Shown piece by piece: positions 1 through 6,466 of a stretch of DNA of 23,979 bases. The notes below the pieces were generated by a model, which was not told the origin of the DNA, searched no databases, and was given only the letters and a program-made list of their open reading frames with translations. Numbering within the stretch: the stretch's first letter is position 1; the number at the start of each line of letters is the position of its first letter. The stretch lies in contig JAIRSS010000170.1 of the NCBI GenBank assembly GCA_031255315.1, positions 1 to 23,979 of the forward strand. The letters run 5' to 3'. Source of the DNA: Spirochaetaceae bacterium. GTDB taxonomy: Bacteria > Spirochaetota > Spirochaetia > Treponematales > Breznakiellaceae. A program made the translations under genes and the position numbers.

Positions 1-1
1 A

Positions 2-718
2 ATGTTCATCATGCTTAAAAAATCACTTATGATTACGCGCCTTAATCTGCGGAACTGCAAGGCCGCGTGGATAACTGCGGCAATTCTGTTTTTCATAATT
101 TTCGGGCAAACCGTCGTCCATTTGATTTTGGCGAAAAACGGCTTTGACATGAGCGATCAATCGGAACTCGGCTCCGGCAATTTCCTGTACCTGCTGCCGC
201 TGCTCTGCGCCATTCTGATTCCCGCGCGGAACTTCCGCAGGCTCATCAACCTGGGCTGCAAACGCGGCGACTTCTTCTGGGGAAGCCTGTGTACCTACGG
301 CGTACTGGCGGCGGGGGTATCTCTGGCGAATCTTGCGCTCTACTACGCATTTGATCTTCCGGTGCTTCGCATGGGGGTCGTGCGGGATTTCTACAACCTG
401 CTGGATGTGTGGGGCTGGAGCGCACGCGGCGCGTTTGTCGCGTTCCTGCGGCAGTCCGCGTTTCTGTTCCTGGGGATGGTGTTTTTCCACACACTGGCAT
501 CCCTCCACGAGTGGTGGATCGGCTGGGCTGTGGACGCGCTCATTATCGCCGTTATCAGTGTGTTCACACCCATTGAACCGTTGCGCAACGCCGAATACGC
601 CTTCTTCCGCGCCATACTCTTTCAGCCCAGCGCTTTCCTGCAAATCCTCACCTGCCTTGCGCTGGCCGCCGCGCTCTACGCACTGAACAGGCCGATTCTG
701 AGCCGCCGGAAGATTTGA
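2..718 (+). CDS. Six-helix membrane protein, probable ABC-2-type permease
   Basis: The 238-residue product is strongly hydrophobic. I see about six membrane segments, near residues 22-44, 62-80, 92-113, 147-168, 172-190 and 205-228, with a short basic N-terminus and a basic C-terminal tail (RPILSRRKI). The layout resembles the permease subunit of ABC-2-type exporters, whose ATPase is usually the neighbouring gene; that gene would lie upstream, outside the window. No motif proves this, so the function is an inference. The ATG at 2 is the first codon available. A second ATG at 11 (MLKKSL) looks like a more natural start, and the true start could also lie before the window. The frame closes with TGA at 716-718. 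There is no downstream partner: the next 680 bases are nearly gene-free. Confidence 0.6.
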   Translation: MFIMLKKSLMITRLNLRNCKAAWITAAILFFIIFGQTVVHLILAKNGFDMSDQSELGSGNFLYLLPLLCAILIPARNFRRLINLGCKRGDFFWGSLCTYGVLAAGVSLANLALYYAFDLPVLRMGVVRDFYNLLDVWGWSARGAFVAFLRQSAFLFLGMVFFHTLASLHEWWIGWAVDALIIAVISVFTPIEPLRNAEYAFFRAILFQPSAFLQILTCLALAAALYALNRPILSRRKI

Positions 719-812
719 GTTGGATATGTTATGAAGTGTGCCTGCCGGGGCCAGGGCTTCTGCATTTACTTTCCGAACAGGATGGAAGTAATGAACCTTC
801 TTTTGGGGCCGC

Positions 813-1025
813 TTATCTTTTTTTCCCTGCGGGCCGGGGCGTCGAGGCCATCTGTAACAGGGAAAGCGCCGTCTTCCTCAAGATATACAGGTTTTCAGGC
901 GCATGATCCCTGCCCACCCCCGCCGCCTCTTCCCTAAAGATGACATCCAAGCTCCAATGTAGTTTGTTTTCTACTGGCCAATGCCCCCGAATACTCCGGT
1001 AAAACTTTTCCGCGCTCATATCCAT
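813..1025 (-). pseudogene. ISAs1-family transposase, C-terminal remnant
   Basis: The 70-codon frame matches the conserved C-terminal part of ISAs1-family DDE transposases. It contains the block SIRGHWPVENKLHWSLDVIF followed by REEAAGVGRDHAPENL and a leucine-rich end. In the family the first block (RGHWxxENxLHWxLDVxF) contains the last catalytic Glu, seen here in VEN. The full protein is usually about 350-400 residues. Here an in-frame TAA lies directly before the first Met (MDMSAEKF), and no reading frame further upstream on this strand looks like the rest. It is therefore a dead 5'-truncated fragment. No terminal inverted repeats or target duplications could be placed. Confidence 0.82.
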
Positions 1026-1370
1026 TTAGCTTCACCATCTCCTTTGCGGTAAGGAAATGCGTCGGCCCTGATACGGCTTGCGGAACGCAGAGAAAACCAG
1101 CATACTGCAAGCATCAGCAGCCGAAGCTGCCGCCAGGCTTTAAACCACCGTATATGCTTGCTGTAAAAACGGCACGTTCGGCTTAGGTAATACGCCAATG
1201 AGATACCGTTGAAGCTGGAAGCCGCGGCGAGGGAGGCCGGAAAAAGCGCGGAGTTTGTGAAAGGAACGTGAAGCGGGTTTGATGCTGGAGAGTATGCTGG
1301 TACCTGGAGTGATGGACATGGAAAAGACGATGGGAAACCTCCCTATGCGGCCGGCGGAATACACCGGACA

Positions 1371-1387
1371 TTGAACAGATAGTTCAA
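1371..1387. promoter_or_regulatory. Short palindrome just upstream of pgeF
   Basis: TTGAAC, five bases, then GTTCAA form a perfect inverted repeat that ends ten bases before the pgeF ATG at 1398. Its symmetry and place suit an operator or a small leader hairpin. A 6-bp palindrome can easily arise by chance, so this is only a candidate. Confidence 0.2.
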
Positions 1388-1397
1388 GCGGCGATAT

Positions 1398-2243
1398 ATG
1401 ATGAACCATACCGTCTTTCGGCTTAAATTTTCGATTTCATCGGATTACGCCTGCTTTCCGTTTATCTTTGAAGGCGGCGTGGTTCCCGGTGTTTCAGCCA
1501 TCCTTTCTTCCCGTTTCGCGGGGAATATGGCCTATTCAGAAGGAACAAACAGTCCCGCCCGGCTTGCCCTCTTCCGCTCTCTGAATCTGAATCCGGGGGA
1601 TGTTTACGCCTGCACCCAGGTTCATTCCCGGGACGTATATGAAGTTGGCCGGGAAACCCCGAACATACACCCCCGGGCGGACGGACTCATCAGCCGGGAG
1701 CGGGGGGTAACACTTTTAGTAACCGTGGCGGACTGTCTTCCCGTGTTTCTCTACGATACCGGCGGCGGCTCTGCTGCGGGGAGGGGAAACGGCGGACTGG
1801 CCCTGGTTCATTCGGGTTTTAGAGGTACGGGCATAGCCCTTAACGCCCTCCGCCTCATGGAAGAGCGCTGGCGTACCCGTCCCGAAGACGTGGCCGCTAT
1901 ACTCGGCCCCTGTATACGCGGCTGTTGTTACCGGGTGGATGAAGCGCGCGCACGGGCCTTTAATGCGGAATTCGGCGGCGTAGCGGGGGTGTTTCCCGCG
2001 GGACCGGTTGTTTCCGAAGCGGGCGGAGGGTTTTTCCTGGACCTTCAAGCGGCCAACGTTCATCTCCTTGCCGGAGCGGGGGTGCGGAATATTGCGGTCT
2101 GTGAGGATTGTACTTTTACGGATGAGCGGCTGGGTTCTTTCAGGAGAGAAGGCGCTCTGGGTTATACCAGAATGGCTGCGTTAGCTGGTTTTTTTGATAT
2201 TGATGAGACGGCGTCTTTGAAATCCGCGGCACCGCAAGGCTAA
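1398..2243 (+). CDS. pgeF: PgeF/YfiH-family multicopper polyphenol oxidase (peptidoglycan editing factor)
   Basis: The 281-residue product belongs to the DUF152/Cu-oxidase_4 family. These are cytoplasmic enzymes reported either as laccase-like oxidases or as editing factors that remove wrongly incorporated residues from peptidoglycan precursors. The family metal ligands are visible: His76 in QVHSRDV, Cys113 in VADCLPV and His138 in LVHSGFRG (usually HAGWRG). The blocks ILGPCIRGCCYRV (169-181) and EDCTFTDERLGSFRREG (236-252) are also typical. The length is slightly above the usual 240-270. The start at 1398 (MMNH) has no strong ribosome binding site; ATG 1401 is equally possible. The last nine or so codons (SLKSAAPQG) lie inside a palindromic repeat element, which supplies the stop codon. 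argS follows 94 bases downstream. Confidence 0.9.
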   Translation: MMNHTVFRLKFSISSDYACFPFIFEGGVVPGVSAILSSRFAGNMAYSEGTNSPARLALFRSLNLNPGDVYACTQVHSRDVYEVGRETPNIHPRADGLISRERGVTLLVTVADCLPVFLYDTGGGSAAGRGNGGLALVHSGFRGTGIALNALRLMEERWRTRPEDVAAILGPCIRGCCYRVDEARARAFNAEFGGVAGVFPAGPVVSEAGGGFFLDLQAANVHLLAGAGVRNIAVCEDCTFTDERLGSFRREGALGYTRMAALAGFFDIDETASLKSAAPQG

Positions 2244-2304
2244 AAGCTTACAAAACCGCAAGGGTCCATCCCAAAATCGTGCGCGAGGGCGTACGATTTT
2301 GGGA
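2217..2304. repeat. Palindromic repeat, copy A (pgeF-argS gap)
   Basis: The copy begins in the pgeF coding end with TTGAAATCCGC, 11 bases identical to copy C. It has the GCGG (2226-2229) to CCGC (2256-2259) pairing and then the tail CCGCAAGGGTCC. A 12-bp perfect hairpin follows: TCCCAAAATCGT at 2269-2280 and ACGATTTTGGGA at 2293-2304. No T-run follows the hairpin, so it is not a classical terminator. Copies B (4178-4285) and C (4383-4467) show the same two modules in the opposite order. Confidence 0.7.
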
Positions 2305-2337
2305 CAAGCACAATAACCACGATAAAAAGGACTGAGT

Positions 2338-4179
2338 ATGCAAAATTTTAGAGATTCCTGGAAAATCCGGATTGCCCGGATTCTCACGGAGATGTTGAAG
2401 AATGCTGGTATTGATGGAATAGTGGAACCTTCGCAAGTCACAGCGGAACAGCCGCCCAAACCCGAATACGGCGACTTGGGGTTCCCTATGTTTGGATTCG
2501 CGAAGCTGTTCAGGAAGGGGCCGCCCTGGATAGCCCAGACAGCAGCCGCAGCTCTGGCCGGGGAAGATGCCGCTTGCGGCCCGGCGGAAAGAGAGGCGTC
2601 CGGCGCCTTTACCGCGGAAGGTCCGTACCTCAACGTGCGGCTGGATCGGGGGGCGGCGGCAGCCGCTATCCTTGGTTCTGTCCTGGAGGACCCCGCCTTC
2701 GGACGGCCCGCGACCTTAACCGGTTCCCGTATCATGGTGGAGTTTTCCAGCCCCAACACGAATAAGCCTCTGCACTTGGGGCACCTCAGAAACGACGTAC
2801 TTGGAGAAAGCATCTCCCGTATCCTTGCCGCCTGCGGCGCGGAAGTACGGAAGGTCTGTATCATCAACGACCGGGGAATACATATCTGTAAATCCATGCT
2901 GGCCTACCAGGAACATGGCGGGGATAAGACTCCGGAATCCGAGGGCGTCAAGAGCGATCACTTTGTGGGCGAATGGTACGTCAGGTTCAACCGGGACCTC
3001 AAGGCGGAGCTTGAAGCCCTTAAAGACAAGGGACTTAGCGCGAAAGAAGCCGATGTGGAAGCCCCCCTCCAAAAGCGGTCCCAGCAGATGCTCCGCCTGT
3101 GGGAAGCCGGGGATCCCGAAATCGTGGCCCTCTGGAAAAAGATGAACGCCTGGACGGTGGAAGGAATGAAAGAGACCTACCGGCGGACTGGGATATCCTT
3201 CGATCAGTATTACTTTGAAAGCCAGACATACCTTCTGGGTAAAGAAGAAATCCTTAACGGCCTTGAACAGGGGCTTTTCTACAAAGCTGAAGACGGCGCG
3301 GTAATGGTTGACCTTACGATGGAAAAACTGGACAAGAAAGTCCTTCTCCGCAGCGATGGAACATCTATCTACATTACTCAAGACATCGGCCTTGCTATAA
3401 ACCGGAACCGGGATTGGCCCTTTGACCGTCTGATTTATGTGGTAGGTTCCGAACAGCAGTACCATTTCCAGGTTCTCTTTGCCGTCCTGAAGAAACTCGG
3501 TTTCGAGCGGGCCGGGAACCTCTATCATCTTTCATACGGTATGGTGAACCTTCCTGAAGGCAAGATGAAGAGCCGGGAAGGTACGGTAGTTGACGCTGAC
3601 GACCTCATCGACAGCCTCAGGGAGGATGCATTGATGGAGATACGGGAGCGGGAACGGGAAGATGTCATAGCCGATCCGAAAGAAGTGGCGGAAAAGGTCG
3701 CGCTGGGCGCCCTGCATTACTATCTGTTGCAGGTGAACCCCCAAAAAGATATGCTTTTTGATCCCCGGGAATCCCTCTCATTCAACGGCAATACCGGCCC
3801 ATACCTTCAGTATATGGGGGCCCGCATTTCGTCTATGCTGCGAAAGGCCGCCGCGTCCCGGGATGCAGGCGGGTTCACCGCCGGGGCGCCGCGTACACAA
3901 GGGCTCCTCTCCGGCGATGCCGAATGGGAACTCCTCAAAACTCTGGCCGTCTATCCCGAAGCGGTGGCGGATGCCGCCGCCCGCACGGACCCCTCTGTCC
4001 TGGCGGTCTACCTCTACGATCTTTCCAAAGCCTTTAGCCGCTTCTACCACGACTGCCCCATCTTGAACGCTCCGGAAGCGGAGTTGTCCGCGGCCCGGTT
4101 GGCCTTAAGCCGGGGGGTGCTCCGGGTTCTCAAGGACGCAATGACCCTCATTTGCGTCCCATTTTTAGAAATTATGTAA
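2338..4179 (+). CDS. argS: Arginyl-tRNA synthetase
   Basis: The 613-residue class I synthetase charges tRNA-Arg with arginine in the cytoplasm. An N-terminal ArgS-specific domain occupies about residues 1-100. The HIGH signature is HLGH at 146-149 inside EFSSPNTNKPLHLGHLRND, and the KMSKS-type loop is KMKSREG at 409-415. The block SEQQYHFQVLFAVLKKLG (371-388) and a helical DALR anticodon-binding domain at the C-terminus (NGNTGPYLQY through FSRFYHDCPIL) are also typical. Length is within the normal range. The ATG at 2338 follows AAGGACTGAGT, an acceptable ribosome binding site. Repeat copy A lies just upstream and copy B begins at its stop codon. Confidence 0.97.
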   Translation: MQNFRDSWKIRIARILTEMLKNAGIDGIVEPSQVTAEQPPKPEYGDLGFPMFGFAKLFRKGPPWIAQTAAAALAGEDAACGPAEREASGAFTAEGPYLNVRLDRGAAAAAILGSVLEDPAFGRPATLTGSRIMVEFSSPNTNKPLHLGHLRNDVLGESISRILAACGAEVRKVCIINDRGIHICKSMLAYQEHGGDKTPESEGVKSDHFVGEWYVRFNRDLKAELEALKDKGLSAKEADVEAPLQKRSQQMLRLWEAGDPEIVALWKKMNAWTVEGMKETYRRTGISFDQYYFESQTYLLGKEEILNGLEQGLFYKAEDGAVMVDLTMEKLDKKVLLRSDGTSIYITQDIGLAINRNRDWPFDRLIYVVGSEQQYHFQVLFAVLKKLGFERAGNLYHLSYGMVNLPEGKMKSREGTVVDADDLIDSLREDALMEIREREREDVIADPKEVAEKVALGALHYYLLQVNPQKDMLFDPRESLSFNGNTGPYLQYMGARISSMLRKAAASRDAGGFTAGAPRTQGLLSGDAEWELLKTLAVYPEAVADAAARTDPSVLAVYLYDLSKAFSRFYHDCPILNAPEAELSAARLALSRGVLRVLKDAMTLICVPFLEIM

Positions 4180-4210
4180 AAACTGAGGCTTTCCCAAAAC
4201 TTCAGTTTTT
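4178..4210 (+). promoter_or_regulatory. Alternative hairpin that competes with the repeat B stem
   Basis: AAAAACTGA (4178-4186) pairs perfectly with TCAGTTTTT (4202-4210), giving a 9-bp stem. Its right arm overlaps the loop and right arm of the 12-bp hairpin 4188-4218, and its loop contains that hairpin's left arm. The two structures cannot form together. The first ends in a run of T and looks more like a weak intrinsic terminator; the second is the longer stem. Whether the choice is used is unknown. Confidence 0.4.
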
Positions 4211-4285
4211 GGGAAAGCAACCATGAAATTCGCGGTTTTGCACGGCTGAAAGCCGCGGACTTCCGTCCGAAAAAACCGCAAAAGC
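4178..4285. repeat. Palindromic repeat, copy B (after argS)
   Basis: The first module is a perfect 12-bp hairpin: GCTTTCCCAAAA at 4188-4199 and TTTTGGGAAAGC at 4207-4218. The second is a wider stem: GCGGTTTT at 4232-4239 and AAAACCGC at 4272-4279. The interior of the second stem contains a small GGCTGAAAGCC hairpin and CGGACTTCCGTCCG. The start overlaps the argS stop codon. The first hairpin could end argS transcription on either strand, but it lacks a clear T-run. A competing pairing is listed separately. Confidence 0.75.
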
Positions 4286-4345
4286 CTGTCTCAAAAAACA
4301 GAAGCGTTGGAACCGTCTCAATTATCCCCGCAATTTATTTCTTTC

Positions 4346-4375
4346 TTGACTTTTCGAGTGGTTTACCCCTATGGT
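4346..4375 (+). promoter_or_regulatory. Probable sigma-70 promoter of rex
   Basis: TTGACT (4346-4351) and TATGGT (4370-4375) are separated by 18 bases. The same TATGGT with an 18-base spacer follows a perfect TTGACA upstream of the zinc-ribbon gene near 13400. The predicted transcript would start near 4382 and carry repeat copy C as its leader. Confidence 0.55.
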
Positions 4376-4382
4376 TAAGAAG

Positions 4383-4467
4383 GCGTTCTCAAAACGTCAA
4401 TTTTGAAAACGCACCCTTGAAATCCGCAGTTTCCTAGGCTTATACGTCTGAGAAACTGCAAGAGCCT
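4383..4467. repeat. Palindromic repeat, copy C (rex leader)
   Basis: The first module is an interrupted hairpin: GCGTT-C-TCAAAA at 4383-4394 and TTTTGA-A-AACGC at 4401-4412. The second stem is GCAGTTTC at 4426-4433 and GAAACTGC at 4452-4459. Relative to copy B, two positions of the second stem have changed on both sides so that pairing is kept (GCGGTTTT/AAAACCGC). The element fills most of the space between the predicted rex promoter and the rex start. Confidence 0.7.
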
Positions 4468-4534
4468 TACCACGATCGGGCGCGTTGGCGTACAGCCAAA
4501 TGGTTTAGGATGGACTCTAAGGATAGGATATATC

Positions 4535-5197
4535 GTGGCCAAACAGAAGATAACCGCGGCCCCTTCGATACGCAGGCTGCCTTCATATTTATATATTATC
4601 CGGCAGTTCCTGCGTGAGGGGGATGAATATATTTCGGGAACCGTCATTGCCAGGGAACTTAACCTGGAACCTATTCAAGTACGGAAAGATTTGGCTATTA
4701 CCGGAATTATTGGAAAACCGAAACGGGGCTATCCCGTAGAAGCCCTGATAAACGCTATAGAACGGTTTCTTCGTTGGGACTCGGTTCAGGATGCGGCGCT
4801 GGTGGGAGCGGGAAATTTGGGAACCGCGCTGCTGGGATACCGGGAATTCCAGTTTCACGGACTTAACATCATGGTTGCATTCGATCAAAATCCCGAAAAA
4901 ATAGGGGCCGTCATCCACGGGGTGAAGGTGCTTCCGGCGGATACGATGGAACTACAAATACGTAATTTAAAAATAAAGATCGCTATCCTTACCGTTCCCT
5001 TTGTTGCCGCCCAGGAAACGGCGGATGTACTGATCCGTGCGGGCGTAGAAGGGATTTGGAATTTTACCAACGTAAAGCTCAAAGTTCCGGAAAGCGTGGC
5101 CGTTCAAAAAGAAGACCTCTCCTCGGGTTTCGCTATGCTCAGTGTCATGATGCAAGGCCGGAGCATGGATTGCGGCAGGGCCGGCGCGTCCAATTGA
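4535..5197 (+). CDS. rex: Redox-sensing transcriptional repressor Rex
   Basis: The 220-residue protein is a Rex-family repressor that senses the NADH/NAD+ ratio and usually controls fermentation and respiration genes. The N-terminal winged-helix domain spans about residues 8-80 (SIRRLPSYLYIIRQF, then LEPIQVRKDLA, and FGKPKRGY-type GKPKRGYPV). The Rossmann domain has GAGNLG at 91-96 and an acidic residue at the end of beta-2 in AFDQNP. The family segment GVEGIWNFTNVKLKVPE (170-186) precedes the C-terminal dimer helix. The start is GTG at 4535, preceded by a good AAGGATAGG site (4519-4527). The last bases overlap the start of the methyltransferase gene. I found no clear Rex-type palindrome upstream. 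Confidence 0.95.
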   Translation: MAKQKITAAPSIRRLPSYLYIIRQFLREGDEYISGTVIARELNLEPIQVRKDLAITGIIGKPKRGYPVEALINAIERFLRWDSVQDAALVGAGNLGTALLGYREFQFHGLNIMVAFDQNPEKIGAVIHGVKVLPADTMELQIRNLKIKIAILTVPFVAAQETADVLIRAGVEGIWNFTNVKLKVPESVAVQKEDLSSGFAMLSVMMQGRSMDCGRAGASN

Positions 5198-6192
5198 GTA
5201 AAGAAAAAACCGCCCTCCAGGGGGAAATGCTCCACAACCGGCTCAGAAAACGGTATCGCCACCTGAAAAAATGGGCGCGGCGGACCGGAACCACCGCCTT
5301 CCGCCTCTATGACCGGGACATTCCAGAAATTCCCTTAGTCCTGGACCTTTACGGAGACGCGGTATCCGGTGCGCTTTACAGGCGGCCCTACGAAAAAGAA
5401 GAGGATGAAGAAACGCGGTGGCTCATGACCATGAAAGACGCCGTTTCCAGCTCCCTGGAAATTCCGGCGGCCCGTATTTTCCTTAAAGAACGGCGCCGCC
5501 AGCGGGGAAACGACCAATACAGCAGACTACCGGATCAGGGCGTTACGTTGAACGTAACGGAAGGAGGCCTGCGGTTCACCGTCAATCTGTCGGACTACCT
5601 TGATACGGGCCTCTTCCTTGACCGCCGCCTTCTGCGGGCCCTGATCCAGTCAGAGTCGGCAGGGAAACGGGTTCTTAACCTCTTTTGTTATACCGCATCC
5701 TTTTCCGTATACGCCGCCGCGGGAGGCGCGCGGGAAGTTGATTCGGTGGACCTGTCCCCCACCTACCTGAAATGGGCCGCCGTCAATTTTGGCTGTAACG
5801 GCTTTACTACCCGGATGATTCAAGGCCGGGAAATACGCTCACACGCCGCCTCTTTCAGCCTCATCCGGGCGGACGCCCTCCGCTTCATCACCGAAGCCCG
5901 AAAAGCCGGCCTCACCTGGGACCGTATCATCCTGGACCCGCCCGCCTTCTCCAACTCCAAAGGGATGAGCGCCGATCTTGACCTACGGCAGGATCACCGG
6001 GACCTTATCACGCGGACATTAGACCTTCTAAACCCCGGCGGGAAACTCTGGTTTAGCGCTCATATCCGCCGCTTCCATCTGAAACCAGAAGATTTCCCGG
6101 GAACAAAAATACAGGACATCACGGAACAGATCCGCGACGAAGATTTCAAAGGGAAAAAAATACCGGCGTGTTACCGATTTACGCTTCTTTAA
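5194..6192 (+). CDS. Stand-alone RlmK-type 23S rRNA methyltransferase
   Basis: The 332-residue product matches the C-terminal (RlmK) half of E. coli RlmKL, which makes m7G2069 in 23S rRNA. Matching blocks are [18 protein letters not shown] (15-32), [12 protein letters not shown] (36-47), [13 protein letters not shown] (100-112), [16 protein letters not shown] (130-145), the SAM motif [20 protein letters not shown] (160-179), [11 protein letters not shown] and the catalytic-type [10 protein letters not shown] (247-256). The THUMP/RlmL half of the E. coli fusion is absent. I place the start at TTG 5194, which shares TTGA with the rex stop; ATG 5227 directly after CCAGGGGGAA is an alternative. 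The long upstream extension to 5056 overlaps rex and is not credible. The stop overlaps the convergent rpmE end by 14 bases. A related RlmI-like activity cannot be excluded. Confidence 0.88.
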   Translation: MSKEKTALQGEMLHNRLRKRYRHLKKWARRTGTTAFRLYDRDIPEIPLVLDLYGDAVSGALYRRPYEKEEDEETRWLMTMKDAVSSSLEIPAARIFLKERRRQRGNDQYSRLPDQGVTLNVTEGGLRFTVNLSDYLDTGLFLDRRLLRALIQSESAGKRVLNLFCYTASFSVYAAAGGAREVDSVDLSPTYLKWAAVNFGCNGFTTRMIQGREIRSHAASFSLIRADALRFITEARKAGLTWDRIILDPPAFSNSKGMSADLDLRQDHRDLITRTLDLLNPGGKLWFSAHIRRFHLKPEDFPGTKIQDITEQIRDEDFKGKKIPACYRFTLL

Positions 6193-6385
6193 TGTGATAT
6201 TTTTTACGGAACCGTTCAATACGGCCGGCGGTGTCTACCAGCTTCTGTTTACCCGTAAAGAACGGATGGCAGGCGGAACAGATTTCAACCTTGATGTCCC
6301 TGACGGTGGAACGGGTTTCGATCACATTACCGCAGGCGCAGGTAATCTTCGTTACTCCGTATTTCGGATGAATTTTATCTTGCAT
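6179..6385 (-). CDS. rpmE: 50S ribosomal protein L31
   Basis: The 68-residue protein starts [10 protein letters not shown], the usual L31 opening. It carries the four-cysteine zinc-binding form: CACGN near the N-terminus and [15 protein letters not shown] later. It then continues [14 protein letters not shown], also typical. The ATG at 6385 has a clear GGAGG site eight bases upstream. A longer frame beginning with TTG at 6400 would overlap that site and is rejected. It lies 81 bases after rho on the same strand; rho-rpmE is a common neighbour pair in bacteria. Its 3' end overlaps the end of the convergent RlmK gene by 14 bases. Confidence 0.96.
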   Translation of the reverse strand: MQDKIHPKYGVTKITCACGNVIETRSTVRDIKVEICSACHPFFTGKQKLVDTAGRIERFRKKYHIKEA

Positions 6386-6466
6386 ATCTTTATCCTCCAA
6401 ATGTATCTCTTGTTCAACTTCAACGGCCTCGCCGCGCGGTACGCAGGTGTACGGGCCGATTAAATC

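Larger units (their letters stand above)
719..1397. other. Gene-poor scar between the permease and pgeF
   Basis: About 680 bases lie between the permease stop and the pgeF start. The left part (813-1025, minus) is a transposase fragment, listed separately. In 1026-1370 I recognise nothing: all frames are short, none resembles a known protein and none has a convincing ribosome binding site. The right end has a short palindrome at 1371-1387. The region reads like decayed insertion-sequence debris, but only the 813-1025 part is supported by protein similarity. Confidence 0.6.

Noticed and set aside
2716..3528. 270-codon minus-strand frame inside argS
   Set aside because: It lies wholly within the argS coding region, which is fully supported on the other strand, and resembles no family.
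5056..5193. Upstream extension of the RlmK-like gene into rex
   Set aside because: It would overlap 138 bases of the well-supported rex gene, and homologues begin near the NRLRK block, which fits the TTG at 5194.
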